The translations under genes were made by a program, and so were the position numbers. This document shows, piece by piece, positions 8,597 through 16,154 of a stretch of 36,548 bases of DNA. Source of the stretch: JBBRVW01 sp038246545 (GTDB lineage: Bacteria; Actinomycetota; Actinomycetes; JACCUZ01); NCBI GenBank assembly GCA_038246545.1, contig JBBRVW010000044.1:1-36548 (forward strand), in the 5' to 3' direction. Position 1 is the first letter of the stretch, and each line of letters starts with the position of its first letter. The notes under the pieces were generated by a model. It was not told the origin of the DNA. It searched no databases and saw only the letters and a list, made by a program, of their open reading frames with translations.

Positions 8597-9619
8597 TCAG
8601 GACAGGCGGACGACGACGCCGTCGCGGGAGGAGACCCGGGCCGCGTCGAGCACCTCGAGGACACCCACCGAGACGGCCGGGTCGACCGGCGGCGGGGCGC
8701 CCTCGACCAGCGCGGCACGCACTCCCCGGTAGAAGTCGGCCCAGCGACCGGGTGCCCGCGGGACCGGCTCGGACTGCTCGCCGCGCACCAGGAAGCCGCG
8801 GTGCTCGTCGTCCGCGTCGAGCCACTCGCCGTACGCGGTGAGGTCGCCGTCGACGTCGGCGACGAGGTAGGTGGCCTCCCTGCCGATCAGCCGGGTCCGC
8901 GGGCCGGGCGCCCCAGCCAGCGAGGTTGCGCCCAGGTGGCTGGTCACTCCAGAGGCGTGCCGCAGCGCCAGGAAGCTCACGTCGTCGCCGGCAGTGGTCA
9001 CCGCGCGCAGCTCGGCGTACACCGTCGCCACGGGACCGAACAGGTCCACCGCGGAGTCGACCAGGTGCGGCTGGAGGTCCATCAGCAGGCCGCCGCCCTG
9101 CTCGCTGGTCGACTGCTCCCGCCAGCGCTGCTTGGGCACTGGCCGCCACCGCTCGTAGCGCGCCTCGTAGCGAATCACCTCGCCCAGGGCCCCGGAGGAC
9201 AGGACCGCGCGCGCGGTGAGGTGCTCGGCGTACCAGCGCCGGTTCTGGAACACGGTGAGCATCGTCCCTGCGGCCGTCGCCGCCTCGACCAGTCCGCGGC
9301 CGGCATCCGCCGTGGTCGCCAGCGGCTTGTCCACCACGACGGCCAGTCCGTGGCGCACCGCGGCGTGTGCCTGATCGGCGTGGGCCGCGGTCGGCGACGC
9401 GATGACCACGAGGTCGACGTCGGCGGCCAGGTCCCACAGGCGGTCAGGGGTGTCGACGACCTGGACGCCCGGGTTGTCCGCGCGGGCCGCCGCGGCCCGC
9501 TCCGGGTTCGCGGTGACCACGTAGCCCACGCGCAGACCGTCGACCTCGCGCAGCAGGGGTGCGTGGAAGTCCCGGCCGGCCATGCCGTAGCCGACGAGAG
9601 CCACCTGGAGGTCCGTCAC
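8597..9619 (-). CDS. Gfo/Idh/MocA-family NAD(P)-dependent oxidoreductase
   Basis: A 340-residue oxidoreductase. The Rossmann domain starts at once with ALVGYGMAGRDFHAPLL (glycine motif at 10-15), and the family signature DKPLA (Lys98) follows a VIASPT strand. The C-terminal half is the usual alpha/beta substrate domain, with GGGLLMDLQPHLVD, which supplies the usual catalytic histidine region. Family members oxidise sugars, inositols or related polyols; the substrate here cannot be named. I chose the GTG at 9619 because the Rossmann fold begins directly after it and a CAGACT hexamer puts +1 at 9620, giving a leaderless or 1-nt-leader mRNA. The frame is open further upstream to 9766, but that part overlaps lipB and has no family similarity. 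It diverges from lipB. Confidence 0.88.
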   Translation of the reverse strand: MTDLQVALVGYGMAGRDFHAPLLREVDGLRVGYVVTANPERAAAARADNPGVQVVDTPDRLWDLAADVDLVVIASPTAAHADQAHAAVRHGLAVVVDKPLATTADAGRGLVEAATAAGTMLTVFQNRRWYAEHLTARAVLSSGALGEVIRYEARYERWRPVPKQRWREQSTSEQGGGLLMDLQPHLVDSAVDLFGPVATVYAELRAVTTAGDDVSFLALRHASGVTSHLGATSLAGAPGPRTRLIGREATYLVADVDGDLTAYGEWLDADDEHRGFLVRGEQSEPVPRAPGRWADFYRGVRAALVEGAPPPVDPAVSVGVLEVLDAARVSSRDGVVVRLS

Positions 9620-9626
9620 CCGGGCG

Positions 9627-9632
9627 AGTCTG
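9627..9632 (-). promoter_or_regulatory. -10 element of the oxidoreductase gene
   Basis: Minus strand CAGACT, one mismatch from TANNNT, with an inferred +1 at 9620, next to the GTG at 9619. It supports the internal GTG over longer upstream starts. Confidence 0.45.
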
Positions 9633-9679
9633 GCCGCTGGCGGCCCGTCGTGCCAGCCTGGTCCACGGCGCCTCTGACG

Positions 9680-9685
9680 TACGCT
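9680..9685 (+). promoter_or_regulatory. -10 element, leaderless start of lipB
   Basis: TACGCT, with an inferred +1 at 9692, the first base of the lipB GTG. This decides the lipB start within a frame that stays open much further upstream. Confidence 0.6.
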
Positions 9686-9691
9686 CGACGC

Positions 9692-10321
9692 GTGAGCGAC
9701 CTGCGGATGGTGCACGCCGGGCTGGTGCCCTACCTGCGGGCCTGGGACGAGCAGCGACGGCTGCACGCGGCGGTCGCCGCCGGCGCCGAGCCACCTACCG
9801 TCCTGCTACTCGAGCACGAGCCGGTCTACACCGCGGGCAAGCGCACGTTGGACGTCGAGCGGCCGTTCGACGGGACCCCGGTGGTCGACGTCGACCGGGG
9901 CGGGAAGATCACCTGGCACGGGCCCGGCCAGCTCACCGGCTACCCGATCGTGCGGCTGCCGGAGCCGCTGGACGTGGTCGCCTACGTGCGCCGCCTCGAG
10001 GAGGCGCTGATCCTCGTCTGTGCCGACCTCGGCGTCGACGCCGGACGGGTCGAGGGCCGCTCCGGGGTGTGGGTGGTCGACGGCAGCGGCCCGGACCGCA
10101 AGGTCGCCGCCATCGGGGTGCGGGTCTCCCAGGGCGTCACCATGCACGGCTTCGCGCTCAACTGCGACTGCGACCTGGCGCCGTTCGCCAACATGGTTCC
10201 CTGCGGGCTCACCGATGCCGGCGTGACCTCGCTGAGCCGGGAGGCCGGCCGCGACGTGTCGGTCGCCGAGGCCACGCCGTACGTCGAGAAGCGGCTGGCC
10301 GAGGTCCTGACCGGCCGGTGA
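9692..10321 (+). CDS. lipB: Octanoyl-[ACP]:protein N-octanoyltransferase
   Basis: A 209-residue octanoyltransferase. It moves octanoate from acyl carrier protein to the lipoyl domains of enzymes such as SucB (start of this window), after which LipA adds sulphur. Visible signatures are the substrate-pocket motif RGGKITWHGPGQLTGYP (69-85), the conserved lysine in RKVAAIGVRV (Lys137), and the acyl-cysteine motif in NMVPCGLTDAGVTSL (Cys171). The length is normal for the family. The GTG start is leaderless. Its stop overlaps the GTG of the next, decayed gene by 4 nt (GTGA). lipA follows 438 nt later with its own promoter. Confidence 0.95.
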   Translation: MSDLRMVHAGLVPYLRAWDEQRRLHAAVAAGAEPPTVLLLEHEPVYTAGKRTLDVERPFDGTPVVDVDRGGKITWHGPGQLTGYPIVRLPEPLDVVAYVRRLEEALILVCADLGVDAGRVEGRSGVWVVDGSGPDRKVAAIGVRVSQGVTMHGFALNCDCDLAPFANMVPCGLTDAGVTSLSREAGRDVSVAEATPYVEKRLAEVLTGR

Positions 10322-10710
10322 GCCCGGTCTTCCGGATCCGGATGGCGGTCGACGGCCGCACCGCAGCGGGCAAGACGACGTTCGCCAACGAGCTCGCCGA
10401 GCTGCTCGCAGCCGAGGACCGGACTGTCCTGCGCGCCTCCTCGGACGACTTCAAGCGACCGTGGGCGGAACGGCACCGCTACGGCCGCACGTCGGGCCAG
10501 GGCTACTACCGCAACGCGCTCGACCCCGACGCGGTCCACCGGCTGTTGCTCGACCCGTTCGACCCACGTGGCACCCGACCCGGACGCGGAGGCCCTTCAC
10601 TGCGACCGCTACGGCGGCGCCGAGACCGTCTACCTCGCCGAGGACGATCCGTGTCCCGCGCCGACATGATGGTGGACACCACCGACCACCTCCGCCCCCT
10701 CGTGCTCCGT
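10318..10710 (+). pseudogene. Decayed uridine-kinase-like P-loop gene
   Basis: Remnant of a uridine-kinase-like P-loop protein. The N-terminal third is intact: Walker A VDGRTAAGKTTFANELAELL, then ASSDDFKRPWAERHR and GQGYYRNALDPDAVHRLLLDP. After about base 10560 the text jumps straight to the family's C-terminal region, which is read first in another frame (DRYGGAETVYLAEDDP) and then in the original frame (SRADMMVDTTDHLRPLVLR). An intact member is about 200 residues, so a central part of roughly 80 codons, including the region after the base-binding loop, is missing and two frame changes are present. The GTG overlaps the lipB stop by 4 nt, so the gene was once coupled to lipB. Assembly error is an alternative explanation, but it would need to remove a large block and shift frame twice. 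Confidence 0.7.
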
Positions 10711-10746
10711 GCAGGACCGAGCGAGGCGGCGGGATCTCCCGCCACG

Positions 10747-10752
10747 TACCCT
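10747..10752 (+). promoter_or_regulatory. -10 element of lipA
   Basis: TACCCT with an inferred +1 at 10759, one base before the GTG at 10760. It selects the GTG over an ATG 51 nt upstream that would lie inside the preceding pseudogene. Confidence 0.55.
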
Positions 10753-10759
10753 GGACGGC

Positions 10760-11725
10760 GTGACGATCGCACCGGAGGGCCGCAAGCTGCTGCGCCTGGA
10801 GGTCCGCAACGCCGAGACCCCGATCGAGCGCAAGCCGCCGTGGATCAAGACCCGCGCGACGATGGGCCCGGAGTACACCGAGCTCAAGGCGCTGGTGAAG
10901 CGCGAGGGCCTGCACACGGTGTGCGAGGCGGCGGGCTGCCCCAACATCTTCGAGTGCTGGGAGGACCGCGAGGCCACCTTCCTCATCGGTGGCGACCAGT
11001 GCACCCGTCGCTGCGACTTCTGCCAGATCGACACCGGCAAGCCGGAGCCGCTCGACCGCGACGAGCCGCGGCGCGTCTCCGAGTCGGTGCAGGCGATGGG
11101 CCTGCGCTACGCGACCATCACCGGTGTCGCGCGTGACGACCTGCCCGACGGCGGCTCGTGGCTCTACGCCGAGACCGTGAAGCAGATCCATGCGCTCAAC
11201 CCGGGCACCGGCGTCGAGAACCTCATCCCCGACTTCAACGGCACGCCGGACCTGCTCACCGAGGTCTTCGAGTCGCGCCCCGAGGTGCTCGCACACAACG
11301 TCGAGACCGTGCCGCGGATCTTCAAGCGGATCCGGCCGGCGTTCCGCTACGACCGGTCGCTCGACGTGATCCGGCAGGCCCGCGACTTCGGCCTGGTGAC
11401 CAAGTCCAACCTCATCCTCGGCATGGGCGAGGAGCGCGAGGAGGTCAGCCAGGCGCTGCAGGACCTGCACGACGCCGGCTGCGAGCTGATCACCATCACG
11501 CAGTACCTCCGGCCCTCGCCGCGGCACCACCCGGTGGAGCGGTGGGTGAAGCCCGAGGAGTTCGTCGAGATGGGCGAGGAGGCCGACGAGATCGGCTTCG
11601 CCGGGGTCATGTCCGGGCCGCTGGTGCGCTCGTCGTACCGCGCGGGCCGGCTCTACCAGCAGGCGATCCAGGCGCGGGACGCGGCCGCCGACCAGGCCGA
11701 CCTCCCGGCCGCCACCAGCGTCTGA
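10760..11725 (+). CDS. lipA: Lipoyl synthase (radical SAM)
   Basis: A 321-residue radical SAM enzyme that inserts two sulphurs into protein-bound octanoyl groups to make lipoate. Both iron-sulphur sites are visible. The auxiliary cluster uses Cys55, Cys60 and Cys66 (CEAAGCPNIFEC). The SAM cluster uses CTRRCDFC (Cys81, Cys85, Cys88). The C-terminal RSSYRAG supplies the conserved serine ligand. Length is typical. The GTG start is leaderless or nearly so. A hairpin of 8 bp follows 7 nt after the stop. Together with lipB it serves the E2 protein at the start of the window. Confidence 0.97.
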   Translation: MTIAPEGRKLLRLEVRNAETPIERKPPWIKTRATMGPEYTELKALVKREGLHTVCEAAGCPNIFECWEDREATFLIGGDQCTRRCDFCQIDTGKPEPLDRDEPRRVSESVQAMGLRYATITGVARDDLPDGGSWLYAETVKQIHALNPGTGVENLIPDFNGTPDLLTEVFESRPEVLAHNVETVPRIFKRIRPAFRYDRSLDVIRQARDFGLVTKSNLILGMGEEREEVSQALQDLHDAGCELITITQYLRPSPRHHPVERWVKPEEFVEMGEEADEIGFAGVMSGPLVRSSYRAGRLYQQAIQARDAAADQADLPAATSV

Positions 11726-11731
11726 CCCACC

Positions 11732-11755
11732 CGCCGCACCTCCCCTTGTGCGGCG
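11732..11755 (+). terminator. Hairpin after lipA
   Basis: Perfect 8-bp stem CGCCGCAC / GTGCGGCG with an 8-nt loop, starting 7 nt after the lipA stop. There is no T-tract, as is common in high-GC actinobacteria. Confidence 0.5.
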
Positions 11756-11924
11756 ACACACCGCGGCGACGGCGTGTCCGGTGCATCCGCGCCCAAAGGA
11801 TCATGCCGCCCCCGCCGGCCCGGCAGATTTTCGCGGGACGTTGCTGGGCCGACATCCGTCTGTCACTGCGGTCGGGTCCAGTGGAGGCATGACACGAGCA
11901 GCAGCGCCCGGGACCCTCCCGCCC

Positions 11925-12137
11925 ATGGCCACCTTCTCCGAGCTCGTCTCCACCGCGGTACGAGCCGCCACGCACCACGTCACCGAGGGGTCCCGACGCA
12001 ACGCGCGGCAGGCCCTGGAGATCCGCCACGAGCTGGCCCGGCAGGGCTCCGAGGCGCTGGCCACCATGCCCCTCACCGCCCCGGCCCGGGAGTCGGTCAC
12101 CCTGCCGCCGCAGCGCGAACACCGGCAGGCCGGCTGA
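11925..12137 (+). CDS. Small hypothetical protein, 70 residues
   Basis: Unrecognised protein. It reads MATFSELVSTAVRAATHH followed by a predicted helical, charged stretch (ARQALEIRHELARQGSEAL) and a Pro-rich tail. Codon use is strongly G/C at third positions, as for true genes here. An in-frame ATG at 11889 would give 82 residues and has GGAGG only 1 nt upstream, which is too close. The ATG at 11925 has GACCCT ending 7 nt before +1 at 11924, so I prefer it. It lies alone between lipA and the DUF4191 gene. Confidence 0.5.
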   Translation: MATFSELVSTAVRAATHHVTEGSRRNARQALEIRHELARQGSEALATMPLTAPARESVTLPPQREHRQAG

Positions 12138-12210
12138 CCCCGCCGCCCCACCTCCCCCACCGGCCGGTGCCACCGTCGGGTGGAGGACCGGCCCGATCAC
12201 GGAGGGCACG

Positions 12211-12216
12211 TATCCT
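12211..12216 (+). promoter_or_regulatory. -10 element of the DUF4191 gene
   Basis: TATCCT with an inferred +1 at 12223, one base before the ATG at 12224. It sets the start in a frame that is open far upstream. Confidence 0.55.
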
Positions 12217-12223
12217 TCGGCCC

Positions 12224-12925
12224 ATGCCTCGCAAGGACAGCACCGCACAGGACGCCGGCACGCCGGCCAAGCAGGGCCGGGTCGCGCAGATCCGGTCCGC
12301 CTACTCGATGACCCGCAAGGTCGACCCGATGGTCGGCTGGGTGACCGCCGCGGCGGGCCTGCTGGTCTTCGCGGTGGTCCTCGCGGTCGGCTTCCTCATC
12401 GGGCACCCCGTCTACCTGGGGATCATGGGCTTCATGGCCGCCTTCCTCGTGGCCACCATCGTCTTCGGCAAGCGGGCCGAGAAGGCGGCGTTCTCGCAGG
12501 TCGACGGGCAGCCCGGCGCGGCCGCGGCGGCCCTGAACATGCTGCGCCGCGGCTGGGTGGTCACCCCGGCGGTGGCGGTCACCCGCAACCAGGACATCGT
12601 GCACCGGGCCGTGGGCCGGCCGGGTGTCGTGCTGATCGGCGAGGGCTCCCCCACCCGGGTGCAGGCGCTGCTCGTCACCGAGAAGAAGAAGGTCGCCCGC
12701 TACGTGCCCGACGTGCCGGTGTACGACGTGCAGGCCGGCAACGGCGAGGGGCAGGTCCCGCTGCGCAAGCTCAACAACCACCTGATGAAGCTGCCGCGCA
12801 ACCTCACGAACCCCCAGGTCACCGAGGTCAACCGCCGTCTGAAGGCGCTCGGCACCATGAGCCTGCCGATCCCCAAGGGCCCGATGCCCAAGGGCACCCG
12901 GATGCCGCGCGGCCCCCGCGCCTGA
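12224..12925 (+). CDS. DUF4191 membrane protein
   Basis: A 233-residue protein matching the actinobacterial DUF4191 family, which commonly sits next to lipA. The first 35 residues are polar and basic, then two adjoining membrane helices (about 38-59 and 62-81) form a hairpin. The large C-terminal cytoplasmic part contains GWVVTPAVAVTRNQDIVHRAVGRPGVVLIGEG, the conserved core, and ends in a Pro/Lys/Gly-rich tail. Function is unknown; the core resembles a small nuclease- or NERD-like fold only vaguely, so I make no functional claim. The ATG start is leaderless. The gene converges on the RDD gene across a strong palindrome. Confidence 0.85.
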   Translation: MPRKDSTAQDAGTPAKQGRVAQIRSAYSMTRKVDPMVGWVTAAAGLLVFAVVLAVGFLIGHPVYLGIMGFMAAFLVATIVFGKRAEKAAFSQVDGQPGAAAAALNMLRRGWVVTPAVAVTRNQDIVHRAVGRPGVVLIGEGSPTRVQALLVTEKKKVARYVPDVPVYDVQAGNGEGQVPLRKLNNHLMKLPRNLTNPQVTEVNRRLKALGTMSLPIPKGPMPKGTRMPRGPRA

Positions 12926-12938
12926 CGCCGCACCTCGG

Positions 12939-12986
12939 AGTTGTCAGCCGCAGGCCGCCGTATACGGCGGACTGCGGCTGACAACT
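12939..12986. repeat. 48-bp near-perfect palindrome between convergent genes
   Basis: Outer arms AGTTGTCAGCCGCAG and CTGCGGCTGACAACT (15 bp, perfect) enclose CCGCCGTATACGGCGG (a perfect 16-bp palindrome), with a single g/a mismatch between them. It lies 13 nt after the DUF4191 stop and 3 nt before the RDD stop. By symmetry it can form the same hairpin in either transcript, so a bidirectional terminator is likely. The inner palindrome has no loop of its own and no T-tract follows, so a dispersed REP-like element is an alternative. Confidence 0.7.
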
Positions 12987-12989
12987 GCC

Positions 12990-13433
12990 TCAGCGGAGGT
13001 GGATCACGACGGTGCCCACGGCCCGGTCGTGCAGCCCCCTCCCGTCGCGGTCCCAGACGACCGCCGGGACCAGCAGGCACAGCAGCAGCGTCCGGAGCAG
13101 GGCTCGTGGCAGCCCGACCGGCTTCCCGTCGAGGCGGACGACCCGCAGGCCGCGGACCAGCTGACCGGCGGACCCGGACGCCAGCCACGTCAGCGCAGCG
13201 ACCTCGAGAGCGAAGACCGGCAGCGTGAAGGCCTGGTCGCGCAGCAGTCCGGCCGCGATCAGGCTGCAGGCCATCGCGTCGACAAGGTACGCGACCAGCC
13301 GGGGACCGAAGCCGGCAATCGATCCGCGGCCCTGCTCGGGCAGGCCCAGCCGCTGGCCGGCGTACGACCCGGGTGCGCGCGGACGCCGGCCCGGCCCCTC
13401 CAGCCAGGTCGCGATGTCCTTCCGCTCGACCAC
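12990..13433 (-). CDS. RDD-family membrane protein
   Basis: A 147-residue protein of the RDD family. The N-terminal 40 residues are polar. The first membrane helix starts with the family Arg and Asp (GPRLVAYLVDAMA, Arg45 and Asp52). A second helix lies at about 72-88, then QLVRGLRVVRLDGKPVGLPRAL, a further helix at about 111-127, and the final DRDGRGLHDRAVGTVVI, all typical. The role is unknown in general; some members transport small ions or osmolytes. The GTG at 13433 is exactly +1 of TACCGT on the minus strand, so I chose it over an upstream start at 13505. It diverges from glnA. Confidence 0.85.
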   Translation of the reverse strand: MVERKDIATWLEGPGRRPRAPGSYAGQRLGLPEQGRGSIAGFGPRLVAYLVDAMACSLIAAGLLRDQAFTLPVFALEVAALTWLASGSAGQLVRGLRVVRLDGKPVGLPRALLRTLLLCLLVPAVVWDRDGRGLHDRAVGTVVIHLR

Positions 13434-13439
13434 GGGCCT

Positions 13440-13445
13440 ACGGTA
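13440..13445 (-). promoter_or_regulatory. -10 element, leaderless start of the RDD gene
   Basis: Minus strand TACCGT, with an inferred +1 at 13433, the first base of the GTG. Confidence 0.55.
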
Positions 13446-13530
13446 CGTCGGTGGGCGCCGGCCATCGCGGCGGGTGCCCGGCCGGTCGACCGACCGGCAC
13501 ACCACGGCACCGCACGGGAGTGCCGGACTC

Positions 13531-13568
13531 GTAACACGACGGAAACACGAGGGTCACTGCCGGGAAAT
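13531..13568 (+). promoter_or_regulatory. GlnR operator (tandem boxes) upstream of glnA
   Basis: GTAAC (13531-13535), 6 nt, GAAAC (13542-13546), 6 nt, GTCAC (13553-13557), 6 nt, GAAAT (13564-13568). This matches the known actinobacterial GlnR consensus gTnAC-n6-GaAAC repeated twice, with exact spacing and one base off in the last half-box. Its 3' edge is at -23 from the inferred glnA start site at 13591. GlnR activates glnA under nitrogen limitation in Streptomyces and mycobacteria; the same is expected here. Confidence 0.88.
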
Positions 13569-13578
13569 CCGGCCCCCC

Positions 13579-13584
13579 TAGCGT
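13579..13584 (+). promoter_or_regulatory. -10 element of glnA
   Basis: TAGCGT, with an inferred +1 at 13591, giving a 37-nt leader. A strong ribosome site AAGGAGGA (13617-13624) precedes the ATG at 13628. Unlike most neighbours, glnA is not leaderless. Confidence 0.5.
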
Positions 13585-13627
13585 CGCCGTCCAGACGGCA
13601 GATCGCCGCCGGCTCCAAGGAGGATGG

Positions 13628-15052
13628 ATGTTCCAGAACGCGGACGAGGTCCTGCGCTTCATCAAGAAGGAGGACGTGAAGTTCGTCGACGTCCGCTTCT
13701 GCGACCTGCCGGGCGTGATGCAGCACTTCAACGTGCCGGCCGAGACGGTCGACGAGGACTTCTTCACCAACGGCCAGATGTTCGACGGGTCCTCCATCCG
13801 CGGCTTCCAGGCGATCCACGAGTCCGACATGAAGCTGATCCCGGACCCGACGACCGCCTTCGTGGACCCGTTCCGCGTCGAGAAGACGCTTGCGCTGAAC
13901 TTCTCGATCCGTGACCCGTTCACGGACGAGCCGTACAGCCGCGACCCGCGCAACATCGCGGCGAAGGCCGAGGCGTACCTGAAGACCTCCGGCATCGCGG
14001 ACACGGTCTACTTCGGCCCGGAGGCGGAGTTCTACGTCTTCGACGATGTGCGCTTCGAGACCAAGCAGAACGCCGGCTACTACTACATCGACTCCATCGA
14101 GGGCGCCTGGAACTCCGGGCGCGTCGAGGAGGGCGGCAACCGCGGCTACAAGACGCGGTACAAGGGCGGCTACTTCCCCGTCCCGCCGGTCGACCACTAC
14201 GCCGACCTGCGCGACCAGATGTCGCTCGAGCTGAACCGGGCCGGCCTCGAGGTCGAGCGCGCGCACCACGAGGTGGGCACCGCGGGCCAGGCCGAGATCA
14301 ACTACAGGTTCGACACGCTGCTCTCCGCCGGCGACAAGCTGATGCTGTTCAAGTACATCATCAAGAACGTCGCGTGGAACGCCGGGAAGACCGCCACCTT
14401 CATGCCCAAGCCGCTCTTCGGTGACAACGGCTCCGGCATGCACTGCCACCAGTCGCTGTGGAAGGACGGCAACCCGCTGTTCTACGACGAGCTCGGCTAC
14501 GCCGGCCTGTCGGACATGGCTCGGTACTACATCGGCGGCCTGCTGAAGCACGCACCGTCGCTGCTGGCGTTCACCAACCCGACGGTCAACAGCTACCACC
14601 GCCTGGTGCCCGGCTACGAGGCCCCGGTCAACCTGGTCTACTCGCAGCGCAACCGCTCGGCCTGCATCCGCATCCCGATCACCGGCGCGAACCCGAAGGC
14701 CAAGCGCATCGAGTTCCGCGTGCCGGACCCGTCGTCGAACCCGTACCTCGCGTTCTCGGCGATGCTGATGGCCGGCCTCGACGGCATCCGGAACAAGATC
14801 GAGCCCGAGCAGCCGGTCGACAAGGACCTCTACGAGCTGCCCCCGGACGAGCACGCCGAGATCTCGCAGGTCCCGGCCTCGCTCCCGGAGGTGCTCGACG
14901 CCCTCGAGGCCGACAACGCCTACCTGCAGGAGGGCGGGGTCTTCACCGAGGACCTCCTCGAGACCTGGATCGACTGGAAGCGCGCCAACGAGGTCGACCC
15001 GATCCGCCTCCGTCCGCACCCGCACGAGTTCGAGCTCTACTACGACATCTGA
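13628..15052 (+). CDS. glnA: Glutamine synthetase, type I (adenylylated form)
   Basis: A 474-residue GS-I-beta that makes glutamine from glutamate, ammonia and ATP as a dodecamer. The N-terminus has the FDGSSIRGF motif. Metal ligands are in GPEAEFYVF, and the ATP signature is KPLFGDNGSGMHCHQS (261-276). The adenylylation tyrosine is Tyr402 in PVDKDLYELPPDE, so it should be controlled by the GlnE encoded downstream at 20376. Length is normal. Expression is expected to be under GlnR through the operator at 13531-13568. A perfect 18-bp terminator follows. It is the main biosynthetic GS; the second copy, glnA2, lies at 24138. Confidence 0.98.
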   Translation: MFQNADEVLRFIKKEDVKFVDVRFCDLPGVMQHFNVPAETVDEDFFTNGQMFDGSSIRGFQAIHESDMKLIPDPTTAFVDPFRVEKTLALNFSIRDPFTDEPYSRDPRNIAAKAEAYLKTSGIADTVYFGPEAEFYVFDDVRFETKQNAGYYYIDSIEGAWNSGRVEEGGNRGYKTRYKGGYFPVPPVDHYADLRDQMSLELNRAGLEVERAHHEVGTAGQAEINYRFDTLLSAGDKLMLFKYIIKNVAWNAGKTATFMPKPLFGDNGSGMHCHQSLWKDGNPLFYDELGYAGLSDMARYYIGGLLKHAPSLLAFTNPTVNSYHRLVPGYEAPVNLVYSQRNRSACIRIPITGANPKAKRIEFRVPDPSSNPYLAFSAMLMAGLDGIRNKIEPEQPVDKDLYELPPDEHAEISQVPASLPEVLDALEADNAYLQEGGVFTEDLLETWIDWKRANEVDPIRLRPHPHEFELYYDI

Positions 15053-15063
15053 GCCAGCCGCTC

Positions 15064-15103
15064 ACGACGAAGGCCCGGTCCGCCAGGACCGGGCCTTCGT
15101 CGT
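15064..15103. terminator. Strong bidirectional hairpin after glnA
   Basis: Perfect 18-bp stem with loop GCCA, starting 12 nt after the glnA stop. It also lies 14 nt beyond the stop of the convergent SDR gene, so it probably ends both transcripts. There is no long T-tract. Confidence 0.85.
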
Positions 15104-15116
15104 CGTGGGAGTCGCG

Positions 15117-15951
15117 CTACCCCGCAGGGGTGCCGTGGGCCTCGATCGAGACGTGCTGCCACTCGCGCCAGGTCGCGAGCCGCCTGTCGTAGTCGGCCTC
15201 GGCGATGCCGAGGGGCGCCTCGCCGAAGAACACGCGCAGCGGCGGCCCGTCGGCGTCGACGACCTTGAGGATGGCCGCGCGGGTCGCGACCGGGTCGCCG
15301 GGGGTGCCGCGCCTGGCGCGGGCCTCCATGGTCTGCTCGCGCAGGGCCTTGTAGTCGTCGAGCTGGTCGGAGTGCCGGGCCGAGCTGCCGGCCCAGTCGG
15401 TGGTGAAGCCGCCGGGCTCGACGAGGGTGACCTTGATGCCGAAGCCGGCGACCTCCTGCGCGAGGGCCTGGCTGATGCCCTCCAACGCCCACTTGGAGGC
15501 GTGGTAGACGCCGACCATCGGGAACGCCGAGATGCCGCCGATCGACGACACCTGCACGATGTGGCCGCTGCCCTGCTCGCGCAGGAACGGCAGCGCCGCC
15601 TGGGTGACCCACAGGGCGCCGAACAGGTTGGTCTCGAGCTGGTCGCGGGCGTCGGACTCGCTGAGCTCCTCGACGAATCCGAAGTGGCCGTAGCCCGCGT
15701 TGTTCACGACCACGTCGAGGCGGCCGAGGCTACGGTGCGCCTGCTCGACGGCGGCGAAGGCAGCGGCGCGGTCGGTGACGTCGAGCTGCAGCGGCAGCAC
15801 CCGGTCGCCGTACGACGCGAGGAGGTCGTCCAGGGTGCTGGTTGTCGCGCGCGGTGGCCGCGACGCGATCGCCGCGCTCGAGCGCGGCGACGGCCCACTC
15901 ACGGCCGAAGCCGCGGGACGCGCCGGTGATGAACCAGGTCTTGGCAGTCAA
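15117..15951 (-). pseudogene. SDR oxidoreductase interrupted by a single-base insertion
   Basis: Classical short-chain dehydrogenase. The first part, from TTG at 15951, reads TAKTWFITGASRGFGREW with the cofactor motif TGASRGFG and runs to VAATARDN. After the insertion the second frame continues with TSTLDDLLASYGDRV, then NNAG, VSSIGG and the catalytic YHASK. A repaired protein would have about 277 residues, normal for the family. The extra base is in the plus-strand tract ggttgtc (near 15840-15844); removing one t restores ARDTSTLDDL. The TTG start has an AGGAG ribosome site about 10 nt upstream. A sequencing error is as likely as real decay, since everything else is intact. Substrate unknown. 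Confidence 0.8.
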
Positions 15952-16101
15952 CTGCTGTCCTCTCCTACGTACGTCGGTGCACGGGCGCCGTGCTGTGCCG
16001 CACCTGCTTCGTGCCACCGGGCCGGCCGGCACGGACATTCCCGACACCAGCGCCCTCGCAGGAGCGGGTGGCCGGACTCTCCGGCGCCGATGCGCTGACG
16101 A

Positions 16102-16138
16102 CGGAGGCCCCCAACCGCCGTGCGGGTGAGGGCCTCCG
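16102..16138 (-). terminator. Hairpin after the first glycosidase gene
   Basis: Perfect 9-bp stem CGGAGGCCC / GGGCCTCCG around a 19-nt loop, beginning 17 nt beyond the stop of the gene at 16155. Confidence 0.5.
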
Positions 16139-16154
16139 AGGTCGCGCTGGGGCG

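Noticed and set aside
9619..9766. Longer start for the Gfo/Idh/MocA protein at 9766
   Set aside because: The extra 49 residues overlap lipB, have no family similarity and contradict the -10 element next to 9619.
11889..11924. Alternative start of the 70-residue gene at 11889
   Set aside because: GGAGG lies only 1 nt before that ATG, too close for ribosome binding; the ATG at 11925 has a better -10 element.
13259..15025. Minus-strand open frame of about 588 codons opposite glnA
   Set aside because: Antisense shadow of glnA, which is certain.
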